DNA of 32,329 nt. It comes from Pallidibacillus pasinlerensis (GTDB lineage Bacteria; Bacillota; Bacilli; Bacillales; Caldibacillaceae). The notes under the pieces are model-generated. The model did no database searches, was not told the DNA's origin, and saw only the letters and a program-made list of their open reading frames with translations. The translations under genes were made by a program, and so were the position numbers. Every line of letters starts with the position of its first letter. Position 1 is the first letter of the stretch. Where the stretch lies: contig NZ_JAACYS010000029.1 in the NCBI RefSeq assembly GCF_009996845.1, positions 1-32,329 of the forward strand, written 5' to 3'. Positions 1 through 9,021 of the stretch are shown here, one piece after another.

Positions 1-46
1 AGTATACTTTATTGAAAAGTCGTTTTAATTTCATAAGTCATTTATT

Positions 47-1210
47 TTACAACGATGCACGATAGATTGCTTCTACATCTTCAGCCGTTAACTTTTTAAA
101 CACTCCTGGACTACCTTCTCGCATTGCTCGGTCCACCATCATTTCCATCTTACTATCATCTATCCCATAATCTGCAAGCCTGTTTGGTGCGCCGATGGAA
201 TTCCAAAATTCGCGAAGTTTTTCAATTCCTTCAAGACCAATTTCTTCATCTGTTTTACCAGTCTCATCCACTCCAAACACACGAACAGCTAGTTGTTTAA
301 ACCGCTCTGGCTTGACTGATAAATTATGTTTCATCCAGTTCGGGAATAAAATCGCTAAACCGCCACCGTGTGGAATGTCGTAAATTGCTGATACCGGATG
401 CTCAATATCATGCGTTCCCCAGTCTCCTACAAGTCCCATAGATACCATACCATTTAATGCCATTGTTCCACAGTAAAGAATCGTTTCCCGGTATTCGTAA
501 TTTTCTAAGTCATTCATTAACTTTGGTGCTGTTTCAATTACTGTTTGTAAAATTGACTCACACCACCGGTCTTGTAATGGTGTATTTTCATCAAGATGGA
601 AATAATGTTCAAACACATGGGCCATAATGTCGACAATCCCATAGATTGTTTGATCTTTCGGTACGGTAAAAGTATTTACAGGATCTAAGATGGAGAATTT
701 CGGATAAACATGTTCAGAACCCCATCCGTATTTTTCATTTGTTTCCCAGTTCGTAATTACAGAGCCGGCATTCATTTCCGAACCTGTTGCTGCTAAAGTT
801 AAAATTGTTCCTAATGGTAAGGCATCATTTGGGAACGCTTTTTTCGTTACAAAATCCCATGGGTCACCATCATACTTCGCTCCTGCTGCAATTGCCTTTG
901 TGCAATCTATCACAGAACCACCGCCGACAGCTAACAAAAATTCAATTCCTTCAGCTTTACAAAGGTCAACACCTTTTCGAACGGTGGAAATTCTTGGATT
1001 CGGCTCAACACCTGGCAGTTCAAAAATTTCACAACCGATTTCATTTAAAATTTTTACAACTTGATCATATAGACCGTTTCGTTTAATGCTACCGCCACCA
1101 TAGACGAGTAACACTTTTTTCCCATACTTTGGTACTTCTTCGCAGAGTTTTTCTACTTGTCCTTTACCAAAAATTAATTTTGTCGGATTATAAAATTCAA
1201 AATTCCTCAT
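47..1210 (-). CDS. yugJ: Iron-containing NADH-dependent alcohol (butanol) dehydrogenase, YugJ/BdhA type
   Basis: A 387-aa group III (iron-activated) alcohol dehydrogenase, a cytosolic enzyme expected to interconvert aldehydes or ketones and alcohols using NAD(P)H. The nucleotide-binding region has glycine runs near residues 38-40 and 96-99 (GGGS, then D102), followed by a TGSE motif at 142-145. The four expected metal ligands are present: D194, H198, H267 and H281 (the last in PHGGG). Length is typical, so the gene looks intact. The ATG is preceded by a GAAGGAGA ribosome site, and a TATAAT-like -10 lies at 1234-1239 on the minus strand. It is divergent from yuzA, as expected for the B. subtilis yugJ/yuzA/yugK neighbourhood. 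Family assignment is firm; the substrate, and whether this is YugJ or YugK, cannot be told from sequence. Confidence 0.9.
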   Translation of the reverse strand: MRNFEFYNPTKLIFGKGQVEKLCEEVPKYGKKVLLVYGGGSIKRNGLYDQVVKILNEIGCEIFELPGVEPNPRISTVRKGVDLCKAEGIEFLLAVGGGSVIDCTKAIAAGAKYDGDPWDFVTKKAFPNDALPLGTILTLAATGSEMNAGSVITNWETNEKYGWGSEHVYPKFSILDPVNTFTVPKDQTIYGIVDIMAHVFEHYFHLDENTPLQDRWCESILQTVIETAPKLMNDLENYEYRETILYCGTMALNGMVSMGLVGDWGTHDIEHPVSAIYDIPHGGGLAILFPNWMKHNLSVKPERFKQLAVRVFGVDETGKTDEEIGLEGIEKLREFWNSIGAPNRLADYGIDDSKMEMMVDRAMREGSPGVFKKLTAEDVEAIYRASL

Positions 1211-1358
1211 GAAAACATCTCCTTCATGTATATATTATACCTTTTTTCCATTACTTTGTTTTAATACATGTTAATTATTTTTTAACAATATGCATAGAAT
1301 TGTTAATTTAACCTCATTCTATAACTAAATAAATTCTTTTTAAAAGGAGGAAACACTT

Positions 1359-1589
1359 TTGAGTGGATTTCAACGTCTTGCTTTAGCTTTAACAATTATT
1401 GGAGCAATTAACTGGGGGTTGATAGGCTTATTTGGCTTTGATTTAGTTGCTTTCATATTTGGTGGTTATGATTCGATGCTTGCAAGAATTATTTATAGCC
1501 TAGTTGGAATTGCTGGTTTAATTAATCTTGGTTTACTCTTTAAACCAAATGTTGAACTATCAAGAACTGAACCACGCGTAGATCGTTAA
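1359..1589 (+). CDS. yuzA: Small DUF378 membrane protein YuzA
   Basis: A 76-aa protein with two hydrophobic segments (about residues 6-33 and 45-63), the second containing GIAGLINLGLLF, typical of DUF378/YuzA inner-membrane proteins of unknown function. The start is a TTG at 1359, chosen because a perfect AAGGAGG site ends 8 nt upstream and no in-frame ATG exists nearby. The C-terminal tail is polar (PNVELSRTEPRVDR). It is monocistronic, with its own terminator just downstream, and is divergent from the alcohol dehydrogenase gene. Family recognition comes from the NWGLIGLFGFDLVAFIFGG pattern and the conserved neighbourhood; no biochemical role can be inferred. Confidence 0.85.
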   Translation: MSGFQRLALALTIIGAINWGLIGLFGFDLVAFIFGGYDSMLARIIYSLVGIAGLINLGLLFKPNVELSRTEPRVDR

Positions 1590-1596
1590 CGGAAAG

Positions 1597-1628
1597 AGAG
1601 CCGTCCTCCATTTAAGGCGGCTCTTTTT
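1597..1628 (+). terminator. Rho-independent terminator of yuzA
   Basis: Stem AGAGCCG (1597-1603) pairs with CGGCTCT (1618-1624) and is followed by a T run. It sits 8 nt after the yuzA stop codon. Confidence 0.85.
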
Positions 1629-1653
1629 ATACTTTAGCTTTTCCACTCAATCT

Positions 1654-4269
1654 TTATATATTTTCTTGTTTCAACGCGTCAATAATATTTTCCTTTTTCA
1701 CTTTAGAACTTGAATAAAGCATGACGATACTAACAATCAAGAACACGGCCACAATAACTATGCCGATACTTTTCCACGGCAAGAAGAAATTAAATTCGTA
1801 GGAAAACTCTGTTGCCTTGTAAATAAAGTACATAATCATAATACTAATCGGTAAAGCGTATAGTAAAGATTTTATACCGTAGAAAATACTTTCGTAATTA
1901 ATCATTTTACTAAATCCTTTTGGTGTCATACCAACGGATTTTAACATACCAAATTCCCGTTTTCTTAGTGCAATACTAGTCGATATCGTATTAAAAATAT
2001 TCGATACAGTAATCAATGTGATCAGCGTAATAAACCCATAGACAAATACACCAATAATAAACAACACTTTCTCGTCATCTTTTTTATATTCATAAATATT
2101 ATAGATGGCGTTTTTATTGATACCCATTTTTTCAAGGTCTTCTGCAGTTTTCATCGGGTCGGAACTTTTTATATACATATCACTCGTCGTCCCATTTTGG
2201 ATATTAACATCACCGGCTAATTTTTCAAAACTCGCTTTTGACATAACTATGTTAAACTGTCCTGGATGTAAAGAACCATATAAACCAAGTGGTAATTGTT
2301 CCGTTTCTTCAGCAATTATTTCAACTTTTTCTGGAAGTTGAATATATTGATCTGTATTCCAATCAGAATATTGTAGCGTAATTTTTTCTCCAATGTTTAA
2401 TTTAACCGCTTCTTCTTCGATATATTTTTCTTTATCCATATCGTAAAAATGATTTTTGTTAAACAGAATAGCTGTTGGATTTTCAGTGTTTGTTAAATCC
2501 TCATAATCAACATTTATTCGTTCAGCATATCGTTTTAAATCCTCATCTTCTAAAACATTCACATAAACATGGTAGCGATATTTACCATCTTCCAGCATAT
2601 CCGGGAATTTCTTTAATTCTTCTTGCAATGAATCCGAAAGTTTGGCTTTCTCTACATCTCCTACAATGCTTCCATAATAATGAATGATGTTCATTTCTGT
2701 AATCTCATCTAATGAACGAATACTTTCTATTAATTCTTGATCCATTCCTTCAAAATGGTGATCCAAACTTACTGAAATATCGTATTCATAATTAAAGTTA
2801 GACATCTCAGTAGCCTTTTGAATAGTGTTCGAAAAATACGATACAGTTAAAAATAAAACGATACTAATAACTAATGAAAAAATTGTTGCATTGTAACGCT
2901 TTTTATTACGTTTTAAGTTTTTTAAACCGATTTCTGCTTCGATACCAAAAATCTTACGTACAAGCTTAGAAGTTTTCACTTTCTTTCGTGAAAGTTTAAT
3001 ATCTTTCGTTTGGCGTATTGCATCAATGGCAGAAATTTTAGATGCACGATTCGCCGGAACAAAGACAGATATGAAAATCGTTAACATTGAAATGACTATT
3101 GCTAAAATAATTGTCGTTGGTGTGACGACAACCGATAACGGCGTTTCTAGATGAAAAACATCTTGTATCATACCATTTATATAACTTAATGTAATCGCAA
3201 TACCACCAATCCCTGCAACTAAACCTAGGGGAATACTAATTAAACCGATGATGATCCCTTCAAAGTAAACCGAATTTCGCTTTTGACGGCGCGTAGCTCC
3301 AACGCTCGCCAACATGCCTAAATAGCGAGAACGTTCAGAAACGGAGATGGCAAAGGCGTTATAAATTAACGAAACCGAACCGATAACAATAATAGCAATA
3401 ATAATTGAAACTAAAGAAATAAATGTACGATTTAAATTATCTCCTTCAACTACGCCATGATAACGTAAAAGTTCATTATTAAAACTTACCTCCTCAATAC
3501 CGAGACTCTCTGCTAATTTCTGACTATAATCAAAAATGTCACGATTTAAGTCTTTCACGAGAACAGATGCATTCACTCGATCTTCTTCACCAATGAACGC
3601 TTCATGGGTATATGAAAGGACTGTATAACTCGGCGTAAAGGAATATTCCCAATTCGGTTTTTTGATAATCCCGACAATTTCATATTCCTTTTCCACCGTA
3701 TTAATAATGGTTTCCGCAATTTCTCCATTATTGTATATGAGAGATGAAATATCACCGGCAATGCCTTCTTCTCCATCCAATTTATAATAACGCTCTCCTA
3801 CTTGAAGTGTAATTGTTTGTCCAATTTCAAGGGAGACTCCACCATCGTTAATAATATGTTCAGAAATAACGATTTCCTTTGGTGTTTTTGGTAATCTTCC
3901 TTCAATTAAATCTATTGAAAAATGTTCAAAGGCGTTAGAGTCATATTCTTTTACTTGGACATATGGTTTATCTGGATTTTTACTACCTTCTAATTCTGCA
4001 TAACCTAAGTTTTTTGAAATAAAGACTGTGTCACTTTCTGAATCCTTTTTTATCTCATATAGCTGTTTTTTATCGACATCTTTGTATAAAACATGCCAGT
4101 TCCCATTATTTGCAATTGCCTCTTTTTGTAGAAGATCCATAAACGAACTAAAAAGTGTTGCCACTGCCGTAACCATTGCAACTGAAATAATGACCCCCAT
4201 AATGGTCACCAGTGTACGACGTTTATTTTCTTTTAGCATTCGTAATGTTAATTTGTTTACAATGTTCAT
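1654..4269 (-). CDS. ABC transporter permease, two FtsX domains (antimicrobial-peptide/lipoprotein exporter type)
   Basis: An 871-aa membrane permease of the FtsX/MacB-like superfamily. It has an N-terminal transmembrane helix (about residues 18-42), a large extracytoplasmic region, and an FtsX-type helix bundle (about 280-410) with the cytoplasmic motif SRYLGMLASVGATRRQ. A further helix lies near 460-480, then a second outer domain and a C-terminal FtsX bundle (about 760-860) with the matching motif REFGMLKSVGMTPKGF. Two FtsX units in one chain are usual where one permease serves one ATPase. Its ATG overlaps the ATPase stop codon by four bases (ATGA), so the two are translationally coupled. 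With the two-component genes just upstream, the module resembles peptide-antibiotic sensing and detoxification systems. It is longer than BceB (about 650 aa) and is not clearly a Bce permease. Substrate unknown. Confidence 0.88.
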   Translation of the reverse strand: MNIVNKLTLRMLKENKRRTLVTIMGVIISVAMVTAVATLFSSFMDLLQKEAIANNGNWHVLYKDVDKKQLYEIKKDSESDTVFISKNLGYAELEGSKNPDKPYVQVKEYDSNAFEHFSIDLIEGRLPKTPKEIVISEHIINDGGVSLEIGQTITLQVGERYYKLDGEEGIAGDISSLIYNNGEIAETIINTVEKEYEIVGIIKKPNWEYSFTPSYTVLSYTHEAFIGEEDRVNASVLVKDLNRDIFDYSQKLAESLGIEEVSFNNELLRYHGVVEGDNLNRTFISLVSIIIAIIVIGSVSLIYNAFAISVSERSRYLGMLASVGATRRQKRNSVYFEGIIIGLISIPLGLVAGIGGIAITLSYINGMIQDVFHLETPLSVVVTPTTIILAIVISMLTIFISVFVPANRASKISAIDAIRQTKDIKLSRKKVKTSKLVRKIFGIEAEIGLKNLKRNKKRYNATIFSLVISIVLFLTVSYFSNTIQKATEMSNFNYEYDISVSLDHHFEGMDQELIESIRSLDEITEMNIIHYYGSIVGDVEKAKLSDSLQEELKKFPDMLEDGKYRYHVYVNVLEDEDLKRYAERINVDYEDLTNTENPTAILFNKNHFYDMDKEKYIEEEAVKLNIGEKITLQYSDWNTDQYIQLPEKVEIIAEETEQLPLGLYGSLHPGQFNIVMSKASFEKLAGDVNIQNGTTSDMYIKSSDPMKTAEDLEKMGINKNAIYNIYEYKKDDEKVLFIIGVFVYGFITLITLITVSNIFNTISTSIALRKREFGMLKSVGMTPKGFSKMINYESIFYGIKSLLYALPISIMIMYFIYKATEFSYEFNFFLPWKSIGIVIVAVFLIVSIVMLYSSSKVKKENIIDALKQENI

Positions 4270-4949
4270 CCGCGGATCACCTCATCCTTTTTAATGCGAC
4301 CATCTTCAATTGAAATGATACGATCCGCTTGTAAAGCAATGTGCTCATCATGAGTAATGACGATTAACGTTTGATTATATTGTTTGTTGAATAACTTTAA
4401 TAAATCAATAATTTCACTGCTATTTTTACTATCTAAGTTTCCTGTCGGTTCATCGGCAAGCATAATTGCTGGGTTATTCATTAATGCCCGTCCGATGGAA
4501 ACCCGTTGTTGTTGCCCGCCGGACAATTGATTCGGAAGATGTTGTAGGCGATTTTCTAAGCCGAGTACCTTTGTTATATTATTAAAATTTTCTTCATCAA
4601 CTTTATGACCATCTAAAAGTAAAGGTAGTGTCATATTCTCTTCCACAGTAAGTACCGGTATTAAATTATAAAACTGATAAATTAACCCGATTTGTCTGCG
4701 ACGGAAAATAGCAAGCTGCGTTTCATTTAAAGCATAAATATCCGTATCATCAATCAACACCTTCCCACTCGTTGGCACATCTACTCCACCAATTAAGTGC
4801 AATAATGTAGATTTTCCTGAACCAGATGGACCAATTATGGCGATAAATTCACCTTTTTTAACAGAAAAGGAAACATTGTCTAATGCTTTAACCGCTGTTT
4901 CTCCCTTACCATATACCTTTGTTAAATTTTCTACTTTTAAAATCTCCAT
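4266..4949 (-). CDS. ABC transporter ATP-binding protein (LolD/MacB/BceA-like)
   Basis: A 227-aa ATPase of the lipoprotein/antimicrobial-peptide exporter subfamily. Walker A is GPSGSGKS (40-47), the Q-loop Q is near 92, the signature LSGGQ is at 142-146, Walker B is IMLADEP (162-168), and the switch His lies in VITHDEH. It powers the FtsX-type permease encoded immediately downstream with a 4-nt overlap. The TGNLDS stretch after Walker B is characteristic of this subfamily. The start has an upstream GGAGGAATTATC region. A regulated promoter with 11-bp direct repeats lies in the 180-bp gap before it, so ATPase and permease probably form their own transcript under control of the adjacent response regulator. 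Confidence 0.93.
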   Translation of the reverse strand: MEILKVENLTKVYGKGETAVKALDNVSFSVKKGEFIAIIGPSGSGKSTLLHLIGGVDVPTSGKVLIDDTDIYALNETQLAIFRRRQIGLIYQFYNLIPVLTVEENMTLPLLLDGHKVDEENFNNITKVLGLENRLQHLPNQLSGGQQQRVSIGRALMNNPAIMLADEPTGNLDSKNSSEIIDLLKLFNKQYNQTLIVITHDEHIALQADRIISIEDGRIKKDEVIRG

Positions 4950-4980
4950 GATAATTCCTCCATAATTGATTTCTGATTTT

Positions 4981-5036
4981 ACTATAAATGGTGGAAATGA
5001 CTTTCAAGTGACTATTAAGTGACAATTTAGTCACTT
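4981..5036 (-). promoter_or_regulatory. Candidate response-regulator operator and promoter of the ABC operon
   Basis: Reading the minus strand, GTCACTT (5023-5017), GTCACTT (5012-5006) and GTCATTT (5001-4995) form three direct repeats with an exact 11-bp period. A fourth copy lies in inverted orientation at 5030-5036. A 7-bp site plus 4-bp spacer is the layout bound by OmpR/PhoB-family regulators, which is the family of the neighbouring regulator. A -10-like TATAGT lies at 4986-4981, and the -35 region falls inside the repeats, as expected for a promoter needing an activator. Confidence 0.55.
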
Positions 5037-5083
5037 GGGGAAGTTAAGGGTGAAAAGAGTAAACTTGTGAGGATATTTGGAGT

Positions 5084-5126
5084 AAAACTCCCCCCTAAAT
5101 TAGTCGCTGTTCCTAATCTAGGGGAG
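5084..5126 (-). terminator. Terminator after the histidine kinase gene
   Basis: A long inverted repeat: CTCCCC at 5088 onward with CTAAATTAG, against CTAATCTAGGGGAG ending at 5126. It is followed on the minus strand by TTTT. It starts 4 nt after the kinase stop codon and separates the two-component genes from the transporter genes. Confidence 0.7.
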
Positions 5127-5130
5127 AACA

Positions 5131-6156
5131 TTATATAACTTGTTTAAAAAATTTGATATAAAACTTAGTTCCTTCTCCTTCTACACTTTGTACTTCAAGG
5201 GTTCCCATTTGGTTTTTCACAATACTATGTGCCATCGCAAGTCCAATCCCGACACTTTCACTACCTGCATTTTTCCCTTTATAAAACCGTTTAAAAATAT
5301 GGGGCAAATCTTCACGAGGTATTCCTTTACCATTATCTTGGATCTCAATTAATGTATAGAGAGAATTTTCTTCATACCGAATGGTAATCTTTCCACCTTC
5401 TGGCGTATGTTCGATACAATTTTTTAAAATATTTACGATAGCTTCAATCGTCCACTTTAAATCACCCATGAAACTCGTGTTTTCGTCACCGCTAACTTCA
5501 AGGGTTTGATTTTTAATATCCATCGGAATGAGCATTGGTTCTGCAGCTAAATCAACTAATTTTTTCACTGAAACTCGTTCTTGCTTAAAATTGGCAGTCC
5601 CAGCATCAATTTTCGCTAATTTTAATAGAGATGTAACGAGCCAATCCATTCTTTCTAATTGCCGAAGTAGTTTTTGAGTAAACTGTACTCGTTTTTCCTT
5701 CGGTAACGCCGGATTCGCTAGTAATTCAACCATAACCGTCATCGAGGTGATCGGCGTTTTCAATTGATGTGAAATATTAGAAATCGCTTCAGTTAATTTC
5801 GCTTTTTCTTTTTCGAGAAGTAATCGGTGTTCAGATAATCTTAATGTCACTTTATATATTTCATTTTTTAATATACTTATTTCACCTTCAACATTTTCCC
5901 GTACATCTAACGCGTAATCACCACTAGCAATTTTTCGTAAATACTCGGATAACTTTTCAATTTCTTGATAGCGATAACGGGTTAACCGAACATTTACCCC
6001 GATAAATAAAATAAAAAGAAGGAGTAAAAAAAGTGAAAAGTAAACAGAAAAATAGGCAGCACCAATGACGGCTGCCATACTAATGATGCTAACCATGATG
6101 AGATACCATTTAAATTCCCGATTGCGCAACATGTTAATCACCGACCTTATACCCAA
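5131..6156 (-). CDS. Membrane sensor histidine kinase with very short extracytoplasmic loop
   Basis: A 341-aa histidine kinase. Two transmembrane helices (about residues 17-36 and 39-56) are joined by almost no loop, so it lacks an outer sensing domain. This is the intramembrane-sensing layout of kinases that work with peptide-type ABC transporters. A short linker leads to the dimerisation and phosphoacceptor box ISHQLKTPITSM with H130, then the N box (NILKNCIEHTPEGG), G1 (DNGKGIP), F box (FKRFYKG) and G2 (GIGLAMAHSIV). Its start overlaps the response regulator by 23 nt. It probably senses the adjacent transporter or its substrate and phosphorylates D53 of the regulator. The domain assignment is firm; the signal is inferred. 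Confidence 0.92.
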   Translation of the reverse strand: MGIRSVINMLRNREFKWYLIMVSIISMAAVIGAAYFSVYFSLFLLLLFILFIGVNVRLTRYRYQEIEKLSEYLRKIASGDYALDVRENVEGEISILKNEIYKVTLRLSEHRLLLEKEKAKLTEAISNISHQLKTPITSMTVMVELLANPALPKEKRVQFTQKLLRQLERMDWLVTSLLKLAKIDAGTANFKQERVSVKKLVDLAAEPMLIPMDIKNQTLEVSGDENTSFMGDLKWTIEAIVNILKNCIEHTPEGGKITIRYEENSLYTLIEIQDNGKGIPREDLPHIFKRFYKGKNAGSESVGIGLAMAHSIVKNQMGTLEVQSVEGEGTKFYIKFFKQVI

Positions 6157-6817
6157 TCCCGCGCACTGTTTGAATAATTCTCGGCTGTTGTGGATTGTCT
6201 TCTAGTTTTTCTCGTAATCTTTTAATGTATACCGTCAAAGTATTATCATTGACAAAATCACCGGCCACATCCCAGATTTGTTCTAATAACTGGGATCTTG
6301 ATAAAACTTGCCCTTTATGCTTAGCAAAAATAAGAAGTAGTCGGTACTCCAATGCGGTTAATAAAACTTCCACCTCGTTCTTATACACTTTACCTTCTAA
6401 AACATTTATTTGAAGATCCTGTAACTGAATGATGGAATTTGATTGCACCTGTTTATTATACCGGCGAAGGACGGTACGAATACGGGAAATTAGCTCCCGT
6501 ATTCGAAAGGGTTTCGTAATATAATCATCTGCACCCATATCAAGACCCATGACTACATTAATTTCATCGTCCATCACCGTTAAAAAGATAACCGGAATAT
6601 CTTGTTTACTTTTAACTAGTTTGCATAATTCATATCCAGACCCATCAGGTAGTGACAAGTCAAAAATAAATAAATCAAATTCGTTTAGTCGGTTGTCAAT
6701 TACTTGTTGCGCCGAACTTTTATCATGACAAATTTCTACTATAAAGTTTTCTTGTTGTAATGAGTATTCTAATCCTAATGCAATTGTTTGATCGTCTTCT
6801 ACTACTAATATTTTCAT
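6134..6817 (-). CDS. OmpR/PhoB-family response regulator
   Basis: A 227-aa response regulator. The receiver domain (1 to about 118) has the acidic pocket E7/D8/D9, phosphoacceptor D53 (FDLSLPDG), T80 and K102 (TKPF). The C-terminal winged-helix DNA-binding domain (about 128-225) ends with the typical TVRGIGYKVGD. It is the partner of the kinase whose gene overlaps its 3' end. The likely target is the direct-repeat promoter at 4981-5036. The ATG is preceded by AAGGAAG. Only 15 nt separate it from rocD upstream and I see no terminator there, so it may be transcribed partly from the rocD promoter. Confidence 0.94.
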   Translation of the reverse strand: MKILVVEDDQTIALGLEYSLQQENFIVEICHDKSSAQQVIDNRLNEFDLFIFDLSLPDGSGYELCKLVKSKQDIPVIFLTVMDDEINVVMGLDMGADDYITKPFRIRELISRIRTVLRRYNKQVQSNSIIQLQDLQINVLEGKVYKNEVEVLLTALEYRLLLIFAKHKGQVLSRSQLLEQIWDVAGDFVNDNTLTVYIKRLREKLEDNPQQPRIIQTVRGIGYKVGD

Positions 6818-6832
6818 ATTGTACTTCCTTAT

Positions 6833-8035
6833 CTACTGATTAAATACTTTTACTATTCGTTCAAAGGCCCAATCCAATTCTTCTTTCGTAATAATAAGTG
6901 GTGGGGCAAAACGTATTACATTTTCATGGGTTTCTTTACAAAGAAGTCCTTCTTCTTTTAATTGTTCACAATATCCCCTTGCAGGTTCATGTAGTTCGAT
7001 ACCGATAAATAACCCTTTACCACGAATTTCTTTTATTTTAGGGTTGTTTAAAGTTTTTAATTTCTGTATGAAATATTCGCCCAGTTCGAGGGATTTATCA
7101 ACTAATTTTTCTTCTAATATAACATCAAGTGCAGCTGCTGAAACAGCACAAGCTAGCGGATTTCCGCCAAATGTGGACCCGTGGGATCCAGGGTTAAAGA
7201 CGCCTAAAATATCTTCGTTGGCAGCGACACAGGAAATTGGCATGACACCGCCACCAAGTGCCTTCCCTAAAATATAAACATCCGGTTCGACATCTTCCCA
7301 ATCACAGGCAAACATTTTTCCGCTGCGTCCTAATCCTGATTGAATTTCATCAGCCATAAATAATACATTATTTTGTTGACAAACTTCATAAGCTTCTGTT
7401 AAAAATCCTTCTGGAGGAATTCGAATACCTGCTTCACCTTGAATTGGTTCTACAAGAAATGCTGCTGTATTTTTTGTTATCGCCTGTTTCAACGCATCAA
7501 TATCACCATACGGAATTAACTTTATACCCGGTAGCATCGGTCCAAACCCACGTTTATATTCTGTTTCCGATGATAAAGAGACCGCAAGCATCGTCCGACC
7601 ATGGAAGTTCCCTTCACAAGCGATGATTTCAGCTTGATTTTCTGGCACACCTTTTACATCGTATGCCCAGCGTCTTGCCGCTTTTACAGCTGTTTCTACC
7701 GCTTCAGCACCGGTATTCATTGGCAGGACCATATTTTTACCGGTAATCTCTGAAACTTTTTTATACCATGGACCTAACTGGTCATTATGAAAAGCTCGTG
7801 ATGTAAGTGTCACTTTACTTGCTTGTTCAATCAATGCATCAATTATCTTCGGATGACGATGGCCTTGGTTAACGGCAGAATATGCACTTAACATATCCAT
7901 ATATTTATTTCCTTCCGGGTCTTCAACCCAAACCCCTTCCGCTTTTGAAACAACAATTGGTAGTGGATGATAATTCCGGGCACCGTATTTTTCCGTTATT
8001 TCAATAATTTTTTCTGATTGAACTTTAGTTGGCAT
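6833..8035 (-). CDS. rocD: Ornithine aminotransferase
   Basis: A 400-aa class-III PLP aminotransferase matching bacterial ornithine-oxo-acid aminotransferases (RocD), which convert ornithine and 2-oxoglutarate to glutamate semialdehyde and glutamate in arginine catabolism. Visible motifs are [21 protein letters not shown], the cofactor-anchoring D229 (ADEIQSG) and the Schiff-base lysine K258 (LGKALGGG). Length is normal and the start has a strong GGGGGAG site. The gene stands alone, without rocE, rocF or rocA beside it. I do not see a sigma-54 (SigL) promoter of the TTGGCAC-N5-TTGCT kind upstream, although B. subtilis rocD uses one, so regulation here may differ. Confidence 0.95.
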   Translation of the reverse strand: MPTKVQSEKIIEITEKYGARNYHPLPIVVSKAEGVWVEDPEGNKYMDMLSAYSAVNQGHRHPKIIDALIEQASKVTLTSRAFHNDQLGPWYKKVSEITGKNMVLPMNTGAEAVETAVKAARRWAYDVKGVPENQAEIIACEGNFHGRTMLAVSLSSETEYKRGFGPMLPGIKLIPYGDIDALKQAITKNTAAFLVEPIQGEAGIRIPPEGFLTEAYEVCQQNNVLFMADEIQSGLGRSGKMFACDWEDVEPDVYILGKALGGGVMPISCVAANEDILGVFNPGSHGSTFGGNPLACAVSAAALDVILEEKLVDKSLELGEYFIQKLKTLNNPKIKEIRGKGLFIGIELHEPARGYCEQLKEEGLLCKETHENVIRFAPPLIITKEELDWAFERIVKVFNQ

Positions 8036-8169
8036 GACAACTCCCCCTTTTTCACATGCTTTTATTATTATTTTACATGAGAAAAGACATAGAATGAAAG
8101 GAATACGTTCAAATACATTGTATATTCAGATTACTGAGCGATATGACTTGAATAACTGAATAAGCAAAT

Positions 8170-8210
8170 TAAAAAAAGATCCTTAAGATGATGCTGCTTT
8201 AAGGATCTTT
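8170..8210 (-). terminator. Terminator of yugI
   Basis: A perfect 12-bp inverted repeat, AAAGATCCTTAA (8175-8186) and TTAAGGATCTTT (8199-8210), followed on the minus strand by a T run. Confidence 0.88.
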
Positions 8211-8223
8211 CTCCACTAAACTT

Positions 8224-8610
8224 TTACTTTTTCTGCATTAGATGACTTTTTTTCGACTCTTCAATCCACTCCACTAATTTTTCTTTAAGTGAATTAAATC
8301 CGCGACCGGATGAATTTAATATTTCTTCTAGATGATTTTTACCGAGTTCTTTTCGATTCCCGTCCGCTTCCGTTACTGCCTTCAACGACAAACTGATTTT
8401 CCCACTTTCTTTATCGATGGAAAGAACTTTAACCGAAACTTCATCACCCACATTTACATAATCGTGAATATCTCTAACAAATCCGTTCGTAATTTCTGAG
8501 ATATGCACAAGTCCTTGTTTGTCTTCGCCTAATGAAATAAATGCACCGTACGGTTGAATACCGGTCACTTTTCCTTTAACAATATTTCCCACTTCGATTT
8601 GGTCATTCAT
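8224..8610 (-). CDS. yugI: S1-domain general stress protein 13 (YugI)
   Basis: A 128-aa protein with one S1 RNA-binding domain (about residues 5-75). It starts VGNIVKGKVTGIQPYGAFISL and has the conserved GLVHISEI and SGKISLSLKAV stretches, followed by a charged C-terminal helix rich in Lys and Glu. It matches GSP13/YugI of B. subtilis (about 130 aa), a ribosome-associated cytosolic protein. I start at 8610 (MNDQIEVG) rather than at an in-frame ATG at 8637. A TTTAGGAG site sits 8-9 nt before 8610, and the predicted promoter would put the transcript start near the upstream ATG. It is monocistronic, with its own promoter and terminator. Confidence 0.9.
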   Translation of the reverse strand: MNDQIEVGNIVKGKVTGIQPYGAFISLGEDKQGLVHISEITNGFVRDIHDYVNVGDEVSVKVLSIDKESGKISLSLKAVTEADGNRKELGKNHLEEILNSSGRGFNSLKEKLVEWIEESKKSHLMQKK

Positions 8611-8643
8611 GAAAACACTCCTAAATATCTTTTGCATTAAAAT

Positions 8644-8672
8644 ATTTTAACACACAATGTTACCATTTACAA
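8644..8672 (-). promoter_or_regulatory. SigA-type promoter of yugI
   Basis: On the minus strand, TTGTAA (8672-8667), a 17-bp spacer and TAAAAT (8649-8644), with an extended TGn upstream of the -10. The predicted start near 8636 supports translation from 8610. Confidence 0.55.
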
Positions 8673-8796
8673 AAGTATCAGCAAAAGTTTATTAGAAAAT
8701 TCAAAAATTAACAGTTTATTTATTTGTTTTTTCAGAATTATCTTTTATCAATAAAGTTTTTATGTTATTCTAAAACAAATTCAAGGAGGGGATGGT

Positions 8797-8994
8797 ATGT
8801 CAAATTTAGGTGAAATAATAGCCGAATCTCGTGAAAAGTTACAAATTTCCCAAGAAGAATTAGCTTTTCGCATTGGAAAAAGTGTAAGAACGGTTCAACT
8901 CATTGAACTTAATAAAATAGTTCCTGATCAAGAAACACTCTTAAGATTATCAAACACGTTAGATATTCCCGTTAACAATCTTATCTTCAATTAA
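8797..8994 (+). CDS. Small XRE-family helix-turn-helix regulator
   Basis: A 65-aa protein that is essentially one Cro/C1-type helix-turn-helix domain. It has the pattern LGEIIAESREKLQISQEELA, then a recognition helix with SVRTVQLIELNK, and ends PDQETLLRLSNTLDIPVNNLIF, a standard XRE C-terminal helix. It has no ligand or oligomerisation domain. A strong AAGGAGGGGA site precedes the ATG. It stands between divergent yugI and the hydrolase gene, so it may control itself or one neighbour; no operator was recognised. Fold assignment is firm; the target is unknown. Confidence 0.88.
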   Translation: MSNLGEIIAESREKLQISQEELAFRIGKSVRTVQLIELNKIVPDQETLLRLSNTLDIPVNNLIFN

Positions 8995-9021
8995 CTTTTT
9001 ATATGTATATTTTTATCATGC

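Noticed and set aside
8036-8160. Sigma-54 (SigL) promoter or RocR sites upstream of rocD
   Set aside because: Looked for because B. subtilis rocD uses them; no TTGGCAC-N5-TTGCT match was found in the gap.
8611-8637. Upstream ATG start for yugI
   Set aside because: It coincides with the predicted transcription start and would place the ribosome site of the internal ATG inside the coding region.
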